A DNA stretch of 64,000 nt from Przewalskia tangutica (Eukaryota > Streptophyta > Magnoliopsida > Solanales > Solanaceae): contig CM056718.1 of the NCBI GenBank assembly GCA_029844215.1, positions 82,448,764-82,512,763 of the forward strand, given 5' to 3'. Made by a program: the position numbers and the translations under genes. Below the pieces are notes generated by a model, which searched no databases, was not told the origin of the DNA, and saw only the letters and a program-made list of their open reading frames with translations. Position 1 is the first letter of the stretch. Each line of letters opens with the position of its first letter. Below, piece by piece: positions 45,430 through 57,454 of the stretch.

Positions 45430-45715
45430 TGTTCGCATCATGGCCGCATGCCCCCGGAATTACGCCGGTGTAGACATGTCCATGATGCAACAATAATAAC
45501 AATACCCGTGGCCACATGCCCCGGAATTCTGCATCGGTGTAGACACGCCCACGTGACATTAACAATAATATCGGGTGATCAACCCGCCGCGTACACGCCC
45601 GAATTCTGCGCCGGTGTAGAGCATGTCCATGTAACCACAATAACAATATATCGTAATCAACCTGCCGCGTAGCCACATGCCCCGGAGTCTGCGTCGGTGT
45701 AGACATGTCCACGTG
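45430..45715 (-). repeat. Minisatellite in B 3' LTR, 4-5 units of about 65 bp
   Basis: Units have GCCACATGCCCCGGA, TTCTGC, CGGTGTAGACATGTCCA, CGTGAC and AACAATAATA. The partner array is at 51125-51430. Confidence 0.87.
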
Positions 45716-47886
45716 ACACCAACAATAATATACCGCACAACCAAAGCTATCACAAACAAGCTCAAGCAAATTACCATACTTCTAGACTTTTATAAAAGAT
45801 CCACTCCTTCCCGAAGTCACCCGATATCAACACTTGCACAACAAAGGCTATCACAACAAGCATAGGCGAGTTACACAACAACAAGCATAGGCAAGTTACA
45901 CACAACTCAAGGTACTTCCATTTCGTATCAAATTCTGGGTTTTAACCCTAAAGTACTACGTCATTAACTCTTTTTAAAGGATCCGTTTCTTTCACAAAAG
46001 TCACATAATACCAGTAGCATAAAATAGAGTGACTATCTTTTAAGTAAACCAAAATACTTCCTTTGTAAAATCAAGTAACAACATTATTTTTCAAACGCTC
46101 AAGTTTGCCTAATTTCAAATGCTCAAGTTTCTCATTTTAGAAAGGTTTCATAACTCATAGTCTTAATCTCTTTTAAAACAATTGAGTAACATATGTCTTG
46201 TCGTGGCCGTTTATTCTTGTTTACAACAATCTTATTCTGACCATGATCTAGGAAATGTAATACAATTTTGTCTTATCTTAGCTTCATGCAGATGGAGGTT
46301 TCTGGTTTTAATAACAATTTGTTATTTGTCAATACACTTTCCTTTATTAAGCTACTTGTGGTTTGTTCGACACTTATTCTCATTTCAAATCAATAAAACA
46401 TTATTCTTTTTAAAACCAAGTACTCATTACTCGCGAATGAGGTTTCACAACACTTTTAACAAAATGTTAATTACGAGTAAAACAAGTTAAGTCTCTTATC
46501 TTTCAAGATCAAGTCTCTTAACTTCTACAATCAATAAACCAATCTTTTACCTACATGAGTCGTTATAACTAACTTCCCATAAAGCTATTATAACACCCTA
46601 TGTTTTAAACCAACCAACTCATTTAGCACATGTATCGTCTACCGTACTACATAGTTTACAAAGCATCATGCTAGAAGGATAGGAAGAGGTTCACATACCT
46701 CGCGACGATTATCGACAATAAGCAAAACGCTCACAAGATCAGTAACGGCTAGCCTTTTCCACTCTTCAAGTAGAATACGCTACTCGTAGTACTTCCACCT
46801 ATAAGGCCACAAACGTCTATTAACTTCTAACCGCGGTTCCATATTCTACGAAAATTCGCAAGACCTCCCCGTTTTACTCACTTTTCCATCTTTCTCGAGG
46901 CGAATAACCGTAATATATATACCATATATAAAGCGCAAAAATTAAACAACATAAAGAAGGATTACACGCCAAACGGTAGCGGTTTACTATCACGCCTTCA
47001 TAACAACAATAAGTAAAGAAGGGGATTACGCGCCAACCGTAACGCGGTTTACTATCACGCGCCATAACAATACAATAATTAAAAGGGATCACACGCCCAA
47101 ACGGAACGCGATTGAAAAATCTTCCCGCGAAATGTAAATACGGTCAATGTAAATACGGTCAAAGTAAATCTTGTCCAAAGTAAATCTGATCCTTAAGTTG
47201 GGGTCCTTGCCAACTTTGTCCATTTTACTTATCCAACTTACTCATTAGTCATCCAACTTATATTTCCATTCTTAATATAAGTTATAGTTACTTTGTTAAT
47301 TACTTCTTCACAAGTAAGATACGTTGGATACGTTGGATATGTTTTTACCATTTTAATGGCAAACGGTCAATCCTTTCTTTAACAAGTTAACAAGATCCAT
47401 TCTTTCCAAACTTTACTCCATATATTATATAATCCATATATACTTACAATATATGTAAAAATTACCAAATCACAAAGAGGTTAAGATTTACTACCTCAAA
47501 TAGCCCAAAATCTATCCAAGAACTTAATATCGCTCCAAGCAAGTCTTAGCTCCAAATCTTTACGTTCCAATCCGCTACAAGCAACCCATATAAGCTCCTA
47601 ACCAACTCCTCTTCAAGATTCAACTCCAAAAAGTGAAGAACACTTAGGGTTCCAAACTTGGAAATTTCGGCCAAAGCATCAAGAATAGGTTAGGGGTGTG
47701 AAATCTTCTCCAACACTTGGTACACAATCTTCCTAACACTTTAGGGAAGAACACTTAAGAGTTTTAAGAATTGTTGGACAAATCTTTGCTCAAGAACAAG
47801 GTCTTGGCAGGAAGCGATGTTCAGGAGAGAGTATTTTGTCAAGTCTTGAAATGGTTAAGTGTGGGAGTTTTCATCAACTAAGGGTG

Positions 47887-47894
47887 TATATATA
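47887..47894 (-). promoter_or_regulatory. TATA-like box of B 3' LTR
   Basis: TATATATA followed by AGACC, in the position where other LTRs have TATAAATA. Confidence 0.45.
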
Positions 47895-48377
47895 AGACCA
47901 CCAAGGGTTAGGATGAAGGCAAGTGTGTGGTTGAGATTGGGGACAAGTGTGTGTGGGCCCCACAAGCCACTTGTCCAAGCTAAAAATATCTTGCAAGACA
48001 AGGCCACTTGTGCTTGCCAGCATCGAGTTTGGCCAAGAGCCATCTAGGGGGTGACACGTGTCGCCTCCTACTCGTCAAAATATTTCATCTTAGAAATATC
48101 CATAATGGCCAAAATCTCAAAAACAAAGCGGGCCCCACAAAAGTAAATTTCTCCGTGGGCCCAGCGTGACCATTCAGAAAATAAAATTCCAAAATTCTCT
48201 AATATTCCAAGAAGTCCGAATACCAAATCTGGAATCAATTCCCATTAACGAACCTTTTTCCTTCACAAAATCCGAAACTTTTCGTCGAAAAATCACATCT
48301 TTCTTCCTTTCCAATTTTAAAGTCGTATTCTCAAATGCGTGCGCCTTACGTATATACTGCGGAAATACGGTATAACA

Positions 48378-48410
48378 TTCTCCCCTCGCCGAAACATTCG
48401 TCCGAATGTT
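48378..48410 (-). other. B polypurine tract and stem-loop
   Basis: TTCTCCCCTCGCC next to the LTR end, and AACATTCGTCCGAATGTT (48393-48410; loop one base shorter than in E and G). Confidence 0.8.
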
Positions 48411-49221
48411 CCTTCTCAAGTCGGATAACGATAAAGTTCCTCTAACAAGTTGCCAACGCCACGGCTCGACGCGAAATAACACACGTTCTCTTCCTTACTC
48501 GTCGTGCGATACCACTTTTGTCACTTTGCGCGAGGTTCTAGTGTCACTCCGCGACCCAACAAATGGTACCGAACTGCATGCGATCCACGAGGTTCTAGTG
48601 TCTCTCGGGGCGTGCCATACTTGATCATCGCTTGATTCTCAAAGCGTGAGTCACTACCTCGAACTTGGTCATCTTACTAGCTTCACTTTTCCGCAAGGCC
48701 ATCCCCGGCCTTCACGAACCTATTTTGGTCGAACGCATCCACGAACTCATACGATGGTTAACTAAACTCGGGCCTAGCATCCTCGTGACCCTACCACCTG
48801 GCGGGACCACCAATCGACCCGCGCATGGCCGGTGCGGGTTGACGCGAATGGTCCTCAACCCGACCACCGCGCCACACTCTTGTTCCCCGATCCAGAACAA
48901 TCTTACCTATTCAAGTCATGAAAGCTACCACTTCCATTTTACACAACCAAGGAATTCCCCACAATAACTCCACGTAAACTACGCACTCTGATAAAGGTCA
49001 AACATAGAATAAATCTTTTACACAAGCGACGACCTCTAAGGTCTCAATCGTGAAATAGTCTAAGGTTCAGACTTACCATGCCCCCAGGCTTACCCTTCTA
49101 CACTAACCATTTTTCTAAATCACATTTTAGCACAAAGCTATCCGAACATAACACTAAACATATCATCATAACAAGCATACAAAACTACAGAGGTTAAGGA
49201 TATACCATCTCTACCGCTTTT
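48411..49221 (-). other. B 3' spacer, non-coding
   Basis: Holds the conserved tract CTCGTGACCCTACCA, CTGGCGGGACCACC (48782-48811) and the inverted repeat GGGTTGACGCG / CTCAACCCGACC (48836-48863). No integrase remnant seen. Confidence 0.65.
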
Positions 49222-50349
49222 CTAATCACGATCCTGCCGCATAGCTAGTGAAGGTGATGAGCGACCGCGATCTGAAGGCTGAGTCGTAACATCCGTGCTA
49301 CCCTTGGTGGACGGTTCCTGCAAAATGGCCTGCTGCCGCCAAAAATAACAAGCTCCTTGGCACCACGACACTCTCCGAAATGCGGTCTACCATCGATCAC
49401 ACCGGTAGGGGTGGCGTGTCCGCCAACACCCTACTTCCTGAAACTCGAACCCCTTGGAGCCCGACCTGCTCCGAATACTCTGGATGCCACGAAGGTTGTG
49501 GAGGACCACTCGCTCTGGCGGAGGTACAAAACTAGTCTTCTTGAGGCGGTCCGCCTCGAAAGTCACGAAGGACCTGTTGTTCGGCCTCTTCGCTGATCTT
49601 GGTCATTCCGTCGACCTCTCCGTGCCTCACATCCTAGTGCATGAGCTGCGTGCGGGCAATGTACATGCCGGTGAAGAGCTACACCGAACAAGCCTCTGTC
49701 AAGTAATCATCTAGCCGGTGGCGTGGCGGTGCACTCTATCCTCCATGGTTGCCACTAAAGCGGGGACATACCGAGCCAACGAGTCAAACTCCACGTTGTA
49801 CTCCCGAACCGTGCGCCTCTCTGTCTAAGCATCATAAATCTGTCGGGCGTGCCCTCCTCATGCGGAGGCAAGAAGTGAGTGAGGAATGCCTCGAGAACTC
49901 GTCCCATCTTGCTGAGCGCATGCTCTCCAGGACAACTCGCGAATCAAACCCGATCATTGCGGTATCACGTGGCCGATGCGAACCTAAGACCACCGACTCG
50001 GTCTCGAAGCCTTGATCACTCATGATCATTCGAATCGCTTCGGATGAACTCCTGCGGATCATCCTCGTGCCTCGACCGTAGAACTCGCGGGCTACTGACT
50101 CGAGAAAGTCCGTAGCCTCAAACTGCGCTCGGGGTGAACTAGTGCCACTGGGGTGAAGGCTGCTGCATCCAGCCTATCCTCATATCTGGCCACGACCACG
50201 GCGATGGCGGCCATCTCTTTGTACTAACTCCTGCCGCGGTGTGGGGTGGAGGCTCAGTGCGTGGTCTCTGTAGAGACTGCCGCTGCTCTACTCGCAACTC
50301 CCTCTGCTGCCTTGCCCTTCTGGGCCCGGGTTGCCTTGCGCGGAGGCAT
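49222..50349 (-). pseudogene. gag: B gag, many frameshifts
   Basis: ATG at 50347-50349 (CGGAGGCAT on the plus strand) matches the G gag start. On the minus strand, fragments of the full-length capsid can be followed: the RLRDFL-like segment near 50110, the piece equivalent to LGSHRLRDTA and a FDS-W-LS relic at 49920-49990, DSLARYVPA near 49760-49790, and the linker near 49560-49620. The knuckle region (about 49325-49365) has lost Cys and His positions through indels. Stop at about 49222-49224. It is the most damaged of the three full-length gags, with indels mostly at CAG, CTG and CCGG sites when compared with E. Confidence 0.82.
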
Positions 50350-50541
50350 AACTGGTAAAAAACGAGATACGTCAGAGGGATCCAACTTACAACACAGCTC
50401 TAAGGCACGATCTCAGAATGAGAAGAACGGAAACCAATCCTAAATGTCTCTGCGACCTCACGATTATAGATGTGGTGCACAACACATCGATAATCAAGAC
50501 TCTACTAGACACGGTGCGTAGACACTTTCAGAGGATTAAGC

Positions 50542-50552
50542 GCTCGATACCA
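50542..50552 (-). other. B primer binding site, one base short
   Basis: GCTCGATACCA on the plus strand, the same one-base-short form as in D and G. Confidence 0.82.
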
Positions 50553-51124
50553 CTTTTGTCACGACCCGATCCGGGCGTGGTAGTGTCTACCGGGCACCCT
50601 AGTGATACAACATCGTGAGAAAACCGGAAAATAAAACATAAACATGAAACAAGATATATGATCATAAAGCAAGCAACCAAAAGCGATTTGCCTTACGGTT
50701 ATATACATAAAACCGAAAGTTTAATCCTTTTACAACCCTACACAACGATTACTACACTCTAAGATTTACAACAACCATGACGGACAGGGCCGCCATACCC
50801 ACGAATGTACAAGAACCTACAACTCGGGAACACATACAAAGAATAAGCCTCGGAGAAACGGAGCTTCCCAATACGCTGGCGTGATCCTATGAGCGAGGAT
50901 CCACTACCGATGTACTCTACTGCGGCATGACGCGGCCAAGGAGGTCGATCTAACAGTACCAAGTATGTGGCAGTAAAAATCGTAAATGAAATCATACTAG
51001 TCTAAATAAAGCGGGAGACATGTATGATAACCAAACTCTGATTCACCACATAAAAGCGATCATGTCGATCGAGGACTCACGCCTCAAGTCATCACTCAAA
51101 TATAACTATGGGTCTCACGCCCAC

Positions 51125-51430
51125 AACATCAATCATGTTCGCATCACGGCGCGTGCCCCGGATTCTGCATCGGTGTAGACATGTCCATGATGCAACAATA
51201 ATAACAATGCCCACGGCCACATGCCGGAGTGCGCCGGTGTAGACACGTCCACGTGACATTAACAATAATCTGGGTGATCAACCCGCCGTAGCACGCGCCG
51301 GAGTGCTGCGCCGGTGTAGACATGTCCATGTAACCACAATAACAATATATCGGTAATCAACCTGCGCGTAGCCACATGCCGGAGTCTGCGCCGGTGTAGA
51401 CATGTCCACGTGACACCAACAACAATATAC
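51125..51430 (-). repeat. Minisatellite in B 5' LTR
   Basis: Partner of 45430-45715, with the same unit order. The differences are losses such as GCCCCGGAATTCTGC to GCCCCGGATTCTGC and GCCGGAGTGC. Confidence 0.85.
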
Positions 51431-53586
51431 CGCATGACGGGCTATCACAAACAAGCTCAAGCAAATTACCATACTTCTAGACTTTTATAAAAGATCCACT
51501 CCTTCCCAAGAAGTCACGATATCAACACTTGCACAACAAAGGCTATCACAACAAGCATAGGCGAGTTACACAACAACAAGCATAGGCAAGTTACACACAA
51601 CTCAAGGTACTTCCATTTCAGATCAAATTCGGGTTTTAACCCTAAAGTACTGTGTATATTAACTCTTTTTAAAGGATCCGCTTCTTTCACAAAAGTCACA
51701 TAATACCCGTAGCATAAAATAGAGTGACTATCTTTTTAAGTAAACCAAAATACTTCCCTTTGTAAAATCAAGTAACAACATTATTTTTTAAACGTTCAAG
51801 TTTGCCTAATTTCAAATGCTCAAGTTTCTCATTTTAGAAAGGTTTCATAACTCATAGTCTTAATCTCTTTTAAAACAATTGAGTAACATATGTCTTGACG
51901 TGAGCCGTTTATTCTTGTTTACAACAATCTTGTTACATCGGCCATGATCTAGAAATGTAATACAATTTTGTCTTATCTTAGCTTCATGCAGATGGAGGTT
52001 TCTCTTGGTTTTAATAACAATTTGTTATTTGTCAATACACTTTCCTTTATTAGCGCTACGTGGTTTGTTAAACACTTATTCTCATTTCAAATCAATAAAA
52101 CATTATTCTTTTTAAAACCAAGTACTCATTACTCGCGAATGAGGTTTCACAACACTTTTAACAAAATGTTAATTACAAGTAAAACAAGTTAAGTCTCTTA
52201 TCTTTCAAGATCAAGTCTCTTAACTTCTACAATCAATAAACCAATCTTTTACCTACATAGAGTCGTTATAACTAACTTCCCATAAAGCTATTATAACACC
52301 CTATGTTTTAAACCAACCAACTCATTTAGCACGTATCGTCTACCGTACTACATAGTTTACAAAGCATCATGCTAGAAGGATAGGAAGAGGTTCACATACC
52401 TCGCGACGATTATCGACAATAAGCAAAACGCTCACGATCAGAAACGGCTAGCCTTTTCCACTCTTCAGTAGAATACGCTACTCGTAGTCTTCCACCTATA
52501 AGGCCACAAACGTCATTAACTTCTAACCGCGGTTCCATATTCTACGTAAAATTCGCAAAGACTCTCCCCGTTTTACTCACTTTTCCATCTTTCTCCAAGG
52601 CGAATAACCGTAATATATATACCATATATAAAGCGCAAAAATTAAACAACATAAAGAAGAGGATTACACGCCCAAACGGTAGCGGTTTACTATCACGCCT
52701 TCATAACAACAATAAGTAAAAGAAGGGGATTACGCGCCAACCGTGCGCGGTTTACTATCACGCCTTCATAACAATACAATAATTAAAAGGGGATCACACG
52801 CCCAAACGGCGCGATTGAAAAATCTTCCCTAATGTAAATGTAAATACGGTCAATGTAAATACCAAAGTAAATCATGTCAAAGTAAATCTGATCCTTAAGT
52901 TGGGGTCCTTGGCCAACTTTGTCCATTTTACTTATCCAACTTACTCATTAGTCATCCAACTTATATTTCCATTCTTAATATAATTTATAGTTACTTTGTT
53001 AATTAATTCTTCACAAGTAAGATACGTTGGATACTTTGGATATATATTTAACATTTTAATTTCAAACTACAAAACCTTTATTTAACAAGTTAACAACATC
53101 CATTCTTTCCAAACTTTACTCCATATATTATATAATCCATATATACTTATAATATATGTAAAAATTACCAAATCACAAAGAGGTTAAGATTTACTACCTC
53201 AAATAGCCCAAAATCTATCCAAGAACTTAATATCGCTCCAAGCAAGTCTTAGCTCCAAATCTTTACGTTCCAATCCGCTACAAGCAACCCATATAAGCTC
53301 CTAACCAACTCCTCTTCAAGATTCAACTCCAAAAAGTGAAGAACACTTGGGTTCCAAACTTGGAACTTTCGCCAAGGCATCGAGAATAGGTTGTGGTGTG
53401 AAATCTTCTCCAACACTTGGTACACAATCTTCCTAACACTTTAGGAAGAACACTTAAGAGTTTTAAGAATTGTTGGACAAATCTTTGCTCAAGAACAAGG
53501 TCTTCGCCGGAAGCAATGTTCAAGGAGAGAGTATTTTGTCAAGTCTTGAAATGGTTAAGTGTGGGAGTTTTCATCAACTAAGGGTG

Positions 53587-53594
53587 TATATATA
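53587..53594 (-). promoter_or_regulatory. TATA-like box of B 5' LTR
   Basis: TATATATA, equivalent to 47887-47894. It would drive B's RNA. Confidence 0.45.
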
Positions 53595-54080
53595 AGACCA
53601 CCAAGGTTAGGATGAAGGCAAGTGTGTGGTTGAGATTGGGGACAAGTGTGTGTGGGCCCACAAGCCACTTGTCCAAGCTAAAAATATCTTGAGACAAGGC
53701 CATGCTTGCCATCTGTCGAGATTTCGGCCAAGAGCCATCTAGGGGTGACACGTGTCGCCTCCTACTCGTCAAAATATTTCATCTTCCAAAATATCCATAA
53801 TGGCCAAAATCTCAAAAACAAAGCGGGCCACAAAACCAGTAAATTTCTCCCGTGGGCCCCACGTGACCATTTCCGAAAATAAAATTCCAAAATTCTCTAA
53901 TATTCCAAGAAGTCCGAATACCAAATCTGGGAATCCAATTCCCATTAACGAACCTTTTTCCTTCACAAAATCCGGAAACTTTTCCGTCAAAAAATCACAT
54001 CTTTCTTCCTTTCCAATTTTAAAGTCGTATTCTCGTACGTACGTCCTTACGTATATACTCTGGAAATACGGGGTATAACA

Positions 54081-56654
54081 GTTATTTCAATACTAGGAGC
54101 CCGGAAATACTACTTTATTCCAATTGTCGCAAAGTGAAACCCTAGGAAAATCTTCCTAGCTTGGTTGTAGTGTTAAGAGAAGTTGTTTAGAAACTTCTAA
54201 GGGTCGCTTGGAGCGAGTTGGAGCGTAAGGAGTTGGAGCTAAACGTTGCTCAGGATCGACTTATAATCTTGGATAATTTTGGGCTTATCGAGGTAATGAT
54301 CTATGTCCCCCTATTGTAATTGGATATTACATGTTGTAGTAGTTATACTTGAGTATATTATATTGGAAGGGTGATTATAAAGGATTGAACTATATTTACA
54401 TTGGATTGTATTTACAGTAGACTTGTGTAGTATTATTGTGAAGCAGATTTGAACACGTCCGGTAAGACGTGTAATCCCTGAGTTGTTGGCGTGGCGGGCC
54501 TTGAAAGGAGGAGATTTATGTGATAGCGGGGAGGTCTTTGCAGAATTGTCTGTAGAATAGGGAATCTTGCATTTAGAATATTCTACGAAGAGATCTAGGA
54601 GTTGATAGGCGTTTTGTGGCCTTTATAGGTTGCAGTACTACGAGTAGCGTATTCTACTTGAAGAGTGGAAACGACTAGCAGGGTTACAGTACTGTGGTGC
54701 GTTTTGCTAATTGTCGATAATCGTCGCGAGGTATGTGAACCTCTTCCTATCTTTTCTAGCATGATTGTTGTGAACTATGTAGTACGGTGACGCATACGCT
54801 AAGTGATTTGGTTGGTTTAAAACATAAGGTGTTATAATAGCTTTATGGGAAGTTAGTTATAACGACTTTATGTAGGTAAAAGAATGGTTTATTAATTTTG
54901 AAAGTTAAGAGACTTGATCTTGAAAGATAAGAGACTTGACTTATAACGACTTGTTTTCGGAAAAAGAGAAGTAACTTGATTTTAAGTATAGGTTACTTGT
55001 TTTGAAAAGAGTAAGTTATTTGGGTTTTAAAAGAATACTTGTTGTTGTTTTAAAAGAAAGGAGACTTGTGGAATTGAAGTGTTTTTGCTTTAGAACATAA
55101 AGTGTTATAACAGCTTTATGGGAAGTTAGTTATAACGACTTTATGAAAAAAAGGAATGGTTTTATCATTGGTTTTAAAATGGTAACTTGACTTTAAAAGG
55201 AGAAGTGTTTTGGTCTAAAAAGAAGGCATGGTATTGTCTTAATTTGGTTTAAAAAGGAAAGTCTGGAAGTTGTTTTGGTTTAATTAAAATGTTAGTCACT
55301 TTATTTTGATACTACGGGTATCGGGTGACCTTTGTAAAAGAAATGGATCTTTTAAAAAGAATTTAACGTACGTAGTACTTTGGGGTCAAAACCTGGACTT
55401 TAGCATAAAATGAAAGTACCTTGAGTTGTGTGTAACTTGCCTACGTTTGCGCGTGATAGCCTTGTCGTTCTAGTATTGTATTTCTATACCACCGCGTCTC
55501 TCGATGGAGGGCCGGTTATCTTGTTATATCCTTGGACCTACTGACACGTTGGGTGGCCCACGGGTATGGTTCCATTAGGATTGTTGTTCCATGGACTAGC
55601 TCTCATGAGGTTTCTTGATTCCGCTTGGTATCCGTAGTTGGCTCGTACTTGCCCGAAGTCGTGGATGTTTCGGCAGTATCCGTAGTTAGCCTTCGTGCTT
55701 GCCCGCTCGGTTTGTGTGAAGTCTCGTGATTCGCTTGGTATCGGTAGTTAGTCTTCGTACTTGCCGCCCAATCGTGCGTGGCGCAGCTTGGTATCCGTAG
55801 TTGGCTTTCGTACTTGCCACAGGTCGCCGTGGTTTGGTTATATAGATTTGTTGGTACGCTTTGGTATCCGTAGTTGGCTTTCGTACTTGCCCGGCCGATT
55901 GATGATGCGGCTTGGTATCCGTAGTTAGCCTTCGTACTTGCCGTCACGGTTGTTATGACCAGTGGGACACGATGTTCATGTGTACTGCTTGGTGTGATTA
56001 TATCATAGACTGCCGGCAGTGAGGAAGGTATTCCACGGGCATGATTGATGTTTTGGGTGTGAGACCCATTGTATCTTTGAGTAATGACTTTGAGGCGTGA
56101 GTCCACGACTTGACATATTCGTTTATATATTGTGGATCGTAGTTTGGTTATCATACATGTCTCCCGCTTTATATAGACTATTATGATTTCATTTACTGAT
56201 TTTCTGATTTCACATACTTGGTACTGTTAGATCGACCTCGCCGGAGTGCGTTCATGCCGCAGGTAGAGGTACATCGGTTGTGGATCCTCGCTCATAGGAT
56301 CACAGTTCAGCGTATTGGGAAGCTCCGTTTCTCCGGAGGCTTATCTTTGGTATAGTCCTCTGTCAGTGTAGTTACTTGTACATTCAGGGGTATGGCGGGG
56401 CCCTGTCCCGTCATAGTTATGGTTACATTCTTAAGTGCAGTAGTCTTGTTGTGGCGGGGCTTGTAAAAGGATTTAAGCTCGAGTTGATATATATATGTAT
56501 ATATTCAGGAAGGTGACCGTTTTGGTTAGCCTATTTCATACTTTATGTCTTGTCTTATGTTTTAGTTTTTATTTCCGCTGATTTTCTCTGATGTTGTATC
56601 ACTAGGGTGCCCGGGGTAAGGCACCAGTCACGGGCCCGGGATCGGGTCGTGACA
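54081..56654 (+). mobile_element. A 3' LTR, right part
   Basis: Begins with the duplicated GTTAT and matches 39131-41732 of A's 5' LTR. Ends GGGTCGTGACA, then CGAGT. Minisatellite at 55610-55950. Confidence 0.93.
55610..55950 (+). repeat. Minisatellite in A 3' LTR
   Basis: Six units in the same order as 40680-41025. The variant TATCCGTAG or TATCGGTAG replaces TATCTGGTAG in each unit. Confidence 0.87.
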
Positions 56655-57449
56655 CGAGTGGCCAGCTTCGATCATGTGGCGGTCTAGAAAGACCTCGTGA
56701 TACAGTTTGATAGCATTGTTGGTACGGTGGGTTCTAGTAGTCGGCTATACCTTCATACTTACCCCGTACGGTTTTATTAGGACACAAGTGGGACCTGGTG
56801 TTCTTGTGTATTCCTTGGTGCTGTTATATCATGGACTGCCGGCAGTGAGGAAGGAAATTCCATGGGCATGACTGATATTGTGGGCATGAGACCCATGGTT
56901 ATATTTGAGTGATGACTTTAAGGGCGTGAGTCCCTGACTTGACATGACTGCTTACCTATTGTGTATCGTAAATTGGTTATCATATATGTCTTCTATTTTA
57001 TATAGACTATTATGATTTAATTCTGATATTTTCGATTCATACTTGATACTGTTATCGACCTCCTTCGGCTGCGTTCATCTTACGCAGTAAGTACACCGAT
57101 TGTTGATCCTCGCTCATGTGGTCACGGTTCATTTTGGGAAGCTCCGTTTCTCGGAGGCTTATCGTAGTATAGTCCCTGTCGTTGTAGGTACTTACATTCG
57201 TGGTATGGCGGCCCCGTCCGCCATTGTTGTTATAACATTCTTAGAGTGCAGAGTAATCTTATTTTGGCGTGGCTTGTAAAAGGGATATCGCTCAAATTTT
57301 TATATATATATATGCCGAAAGGCAACTTTTCTCAGATAAACTGTTTCTCACTTCATGTCTTGTTTTATATTCCGCTGGTTACTCTGATGTATGTCTACTT
57401 GGGTGCCCGGGTAAGGCACCAGTCACGGGCCCGGGTTCGGGTCGTGACA
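56655..57449 (+). mobile_element. D 3' LTR, right part
   Basis: Begins with the duplicated CGAGT and matches 24248-25037. Ends GGGTCGTGACA at 57449, followed by C pol. Confidence 0.92.
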
Positions 57450-57454
57450 AGAGG

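Larger units (their letters stand above)
44825..48377 (-). mobile_element. B 3' LTR, 3,553 bp
   Basis: Minisatellite at 45430-45715. A segment at about 46900-47110 has three imperfect repeats of a block with GGATTACACGCC, CGGTTTACTATCACGC and CATAACAATA. TATA-like TATATATA at 47887-47894. Palindrome around GTGACACGTGTCGCC at 48048-48066. Confidence 0.9.
44825..54080 (-). mobile_element. Element B: gag-only (TR-GAG-like) LTR retrotransposon
   Basis: Minus-strand element, TGTCACGACC to GGGGTATAACA, with a perfect GTTAT duplication (44820-44824 and 54081-54085). LTRs 3,553 and 3,524 bp; internal region 2,179 bp with PBS, gag and PPT. The youngest layer on this branch: C contains D, D contains A, A contains B. 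Confidence 0.93.
50557..54080 (-). mobile_element. B 5' LTR, 3,524 bp
   Basis: TGTCACGACC to GGGGTATAACA. Minisatellite 51125-51430. TATA-like box 53587-53594. Palindrome GGTGACACGTGTCGCC about 53743-53759. Close to the 3' LTR along its full length. Confidence 0.92.
38437..56654 (+). mobile_element. Element A: gag-only (TR-GAG-like) LTR retrotransposon
   Basis: Perfect CGAGT target duplication (38432-38436 and 56655-56659). LTRs are 3,296 bp and, with B removed, about 3,273 bp. The internal region is 2,388 bp, with PBS, gag and PPT and no pol. The flanks rejoin D's LTR exactly (compare GCGAGTGGCGGCCGATCATG at 24247-24266). Confidence 0.93.
9084..57449 (+). mobile_element. Element D: gag plus integrase-remnant LTR retrotransposon, host of E, G and A
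   Basis: Outer limits are a 5' LTR starting AGTTATACCG (first base changed from T) and a 3' LTR ending GTCGTGACA. The 5-bp flanks GGAGG (9079-9083) and AGAGG (57450-57454) are an imperfect duplication. Removing D joins element C's pol between RT and RNase H. With the insertions removed, the LTRs are about 3,294 and 3,290 bp and the internal part about 2.9 kb. The internal part has PBS, gag lacking the capsid core, a spacer, an integrase C-terminal remnant and PPT. Protease, RT and RNase H are absent, so D is non-autonomous. Confidence 0.85.

Noticed and set aside
45386..45769. A 127-residue frame with repeated WTCLH/DMSTP-like units
   Set aside because: It coincides with the B LTR minisatellite, and the partner LTR does not keep one continuous frame.
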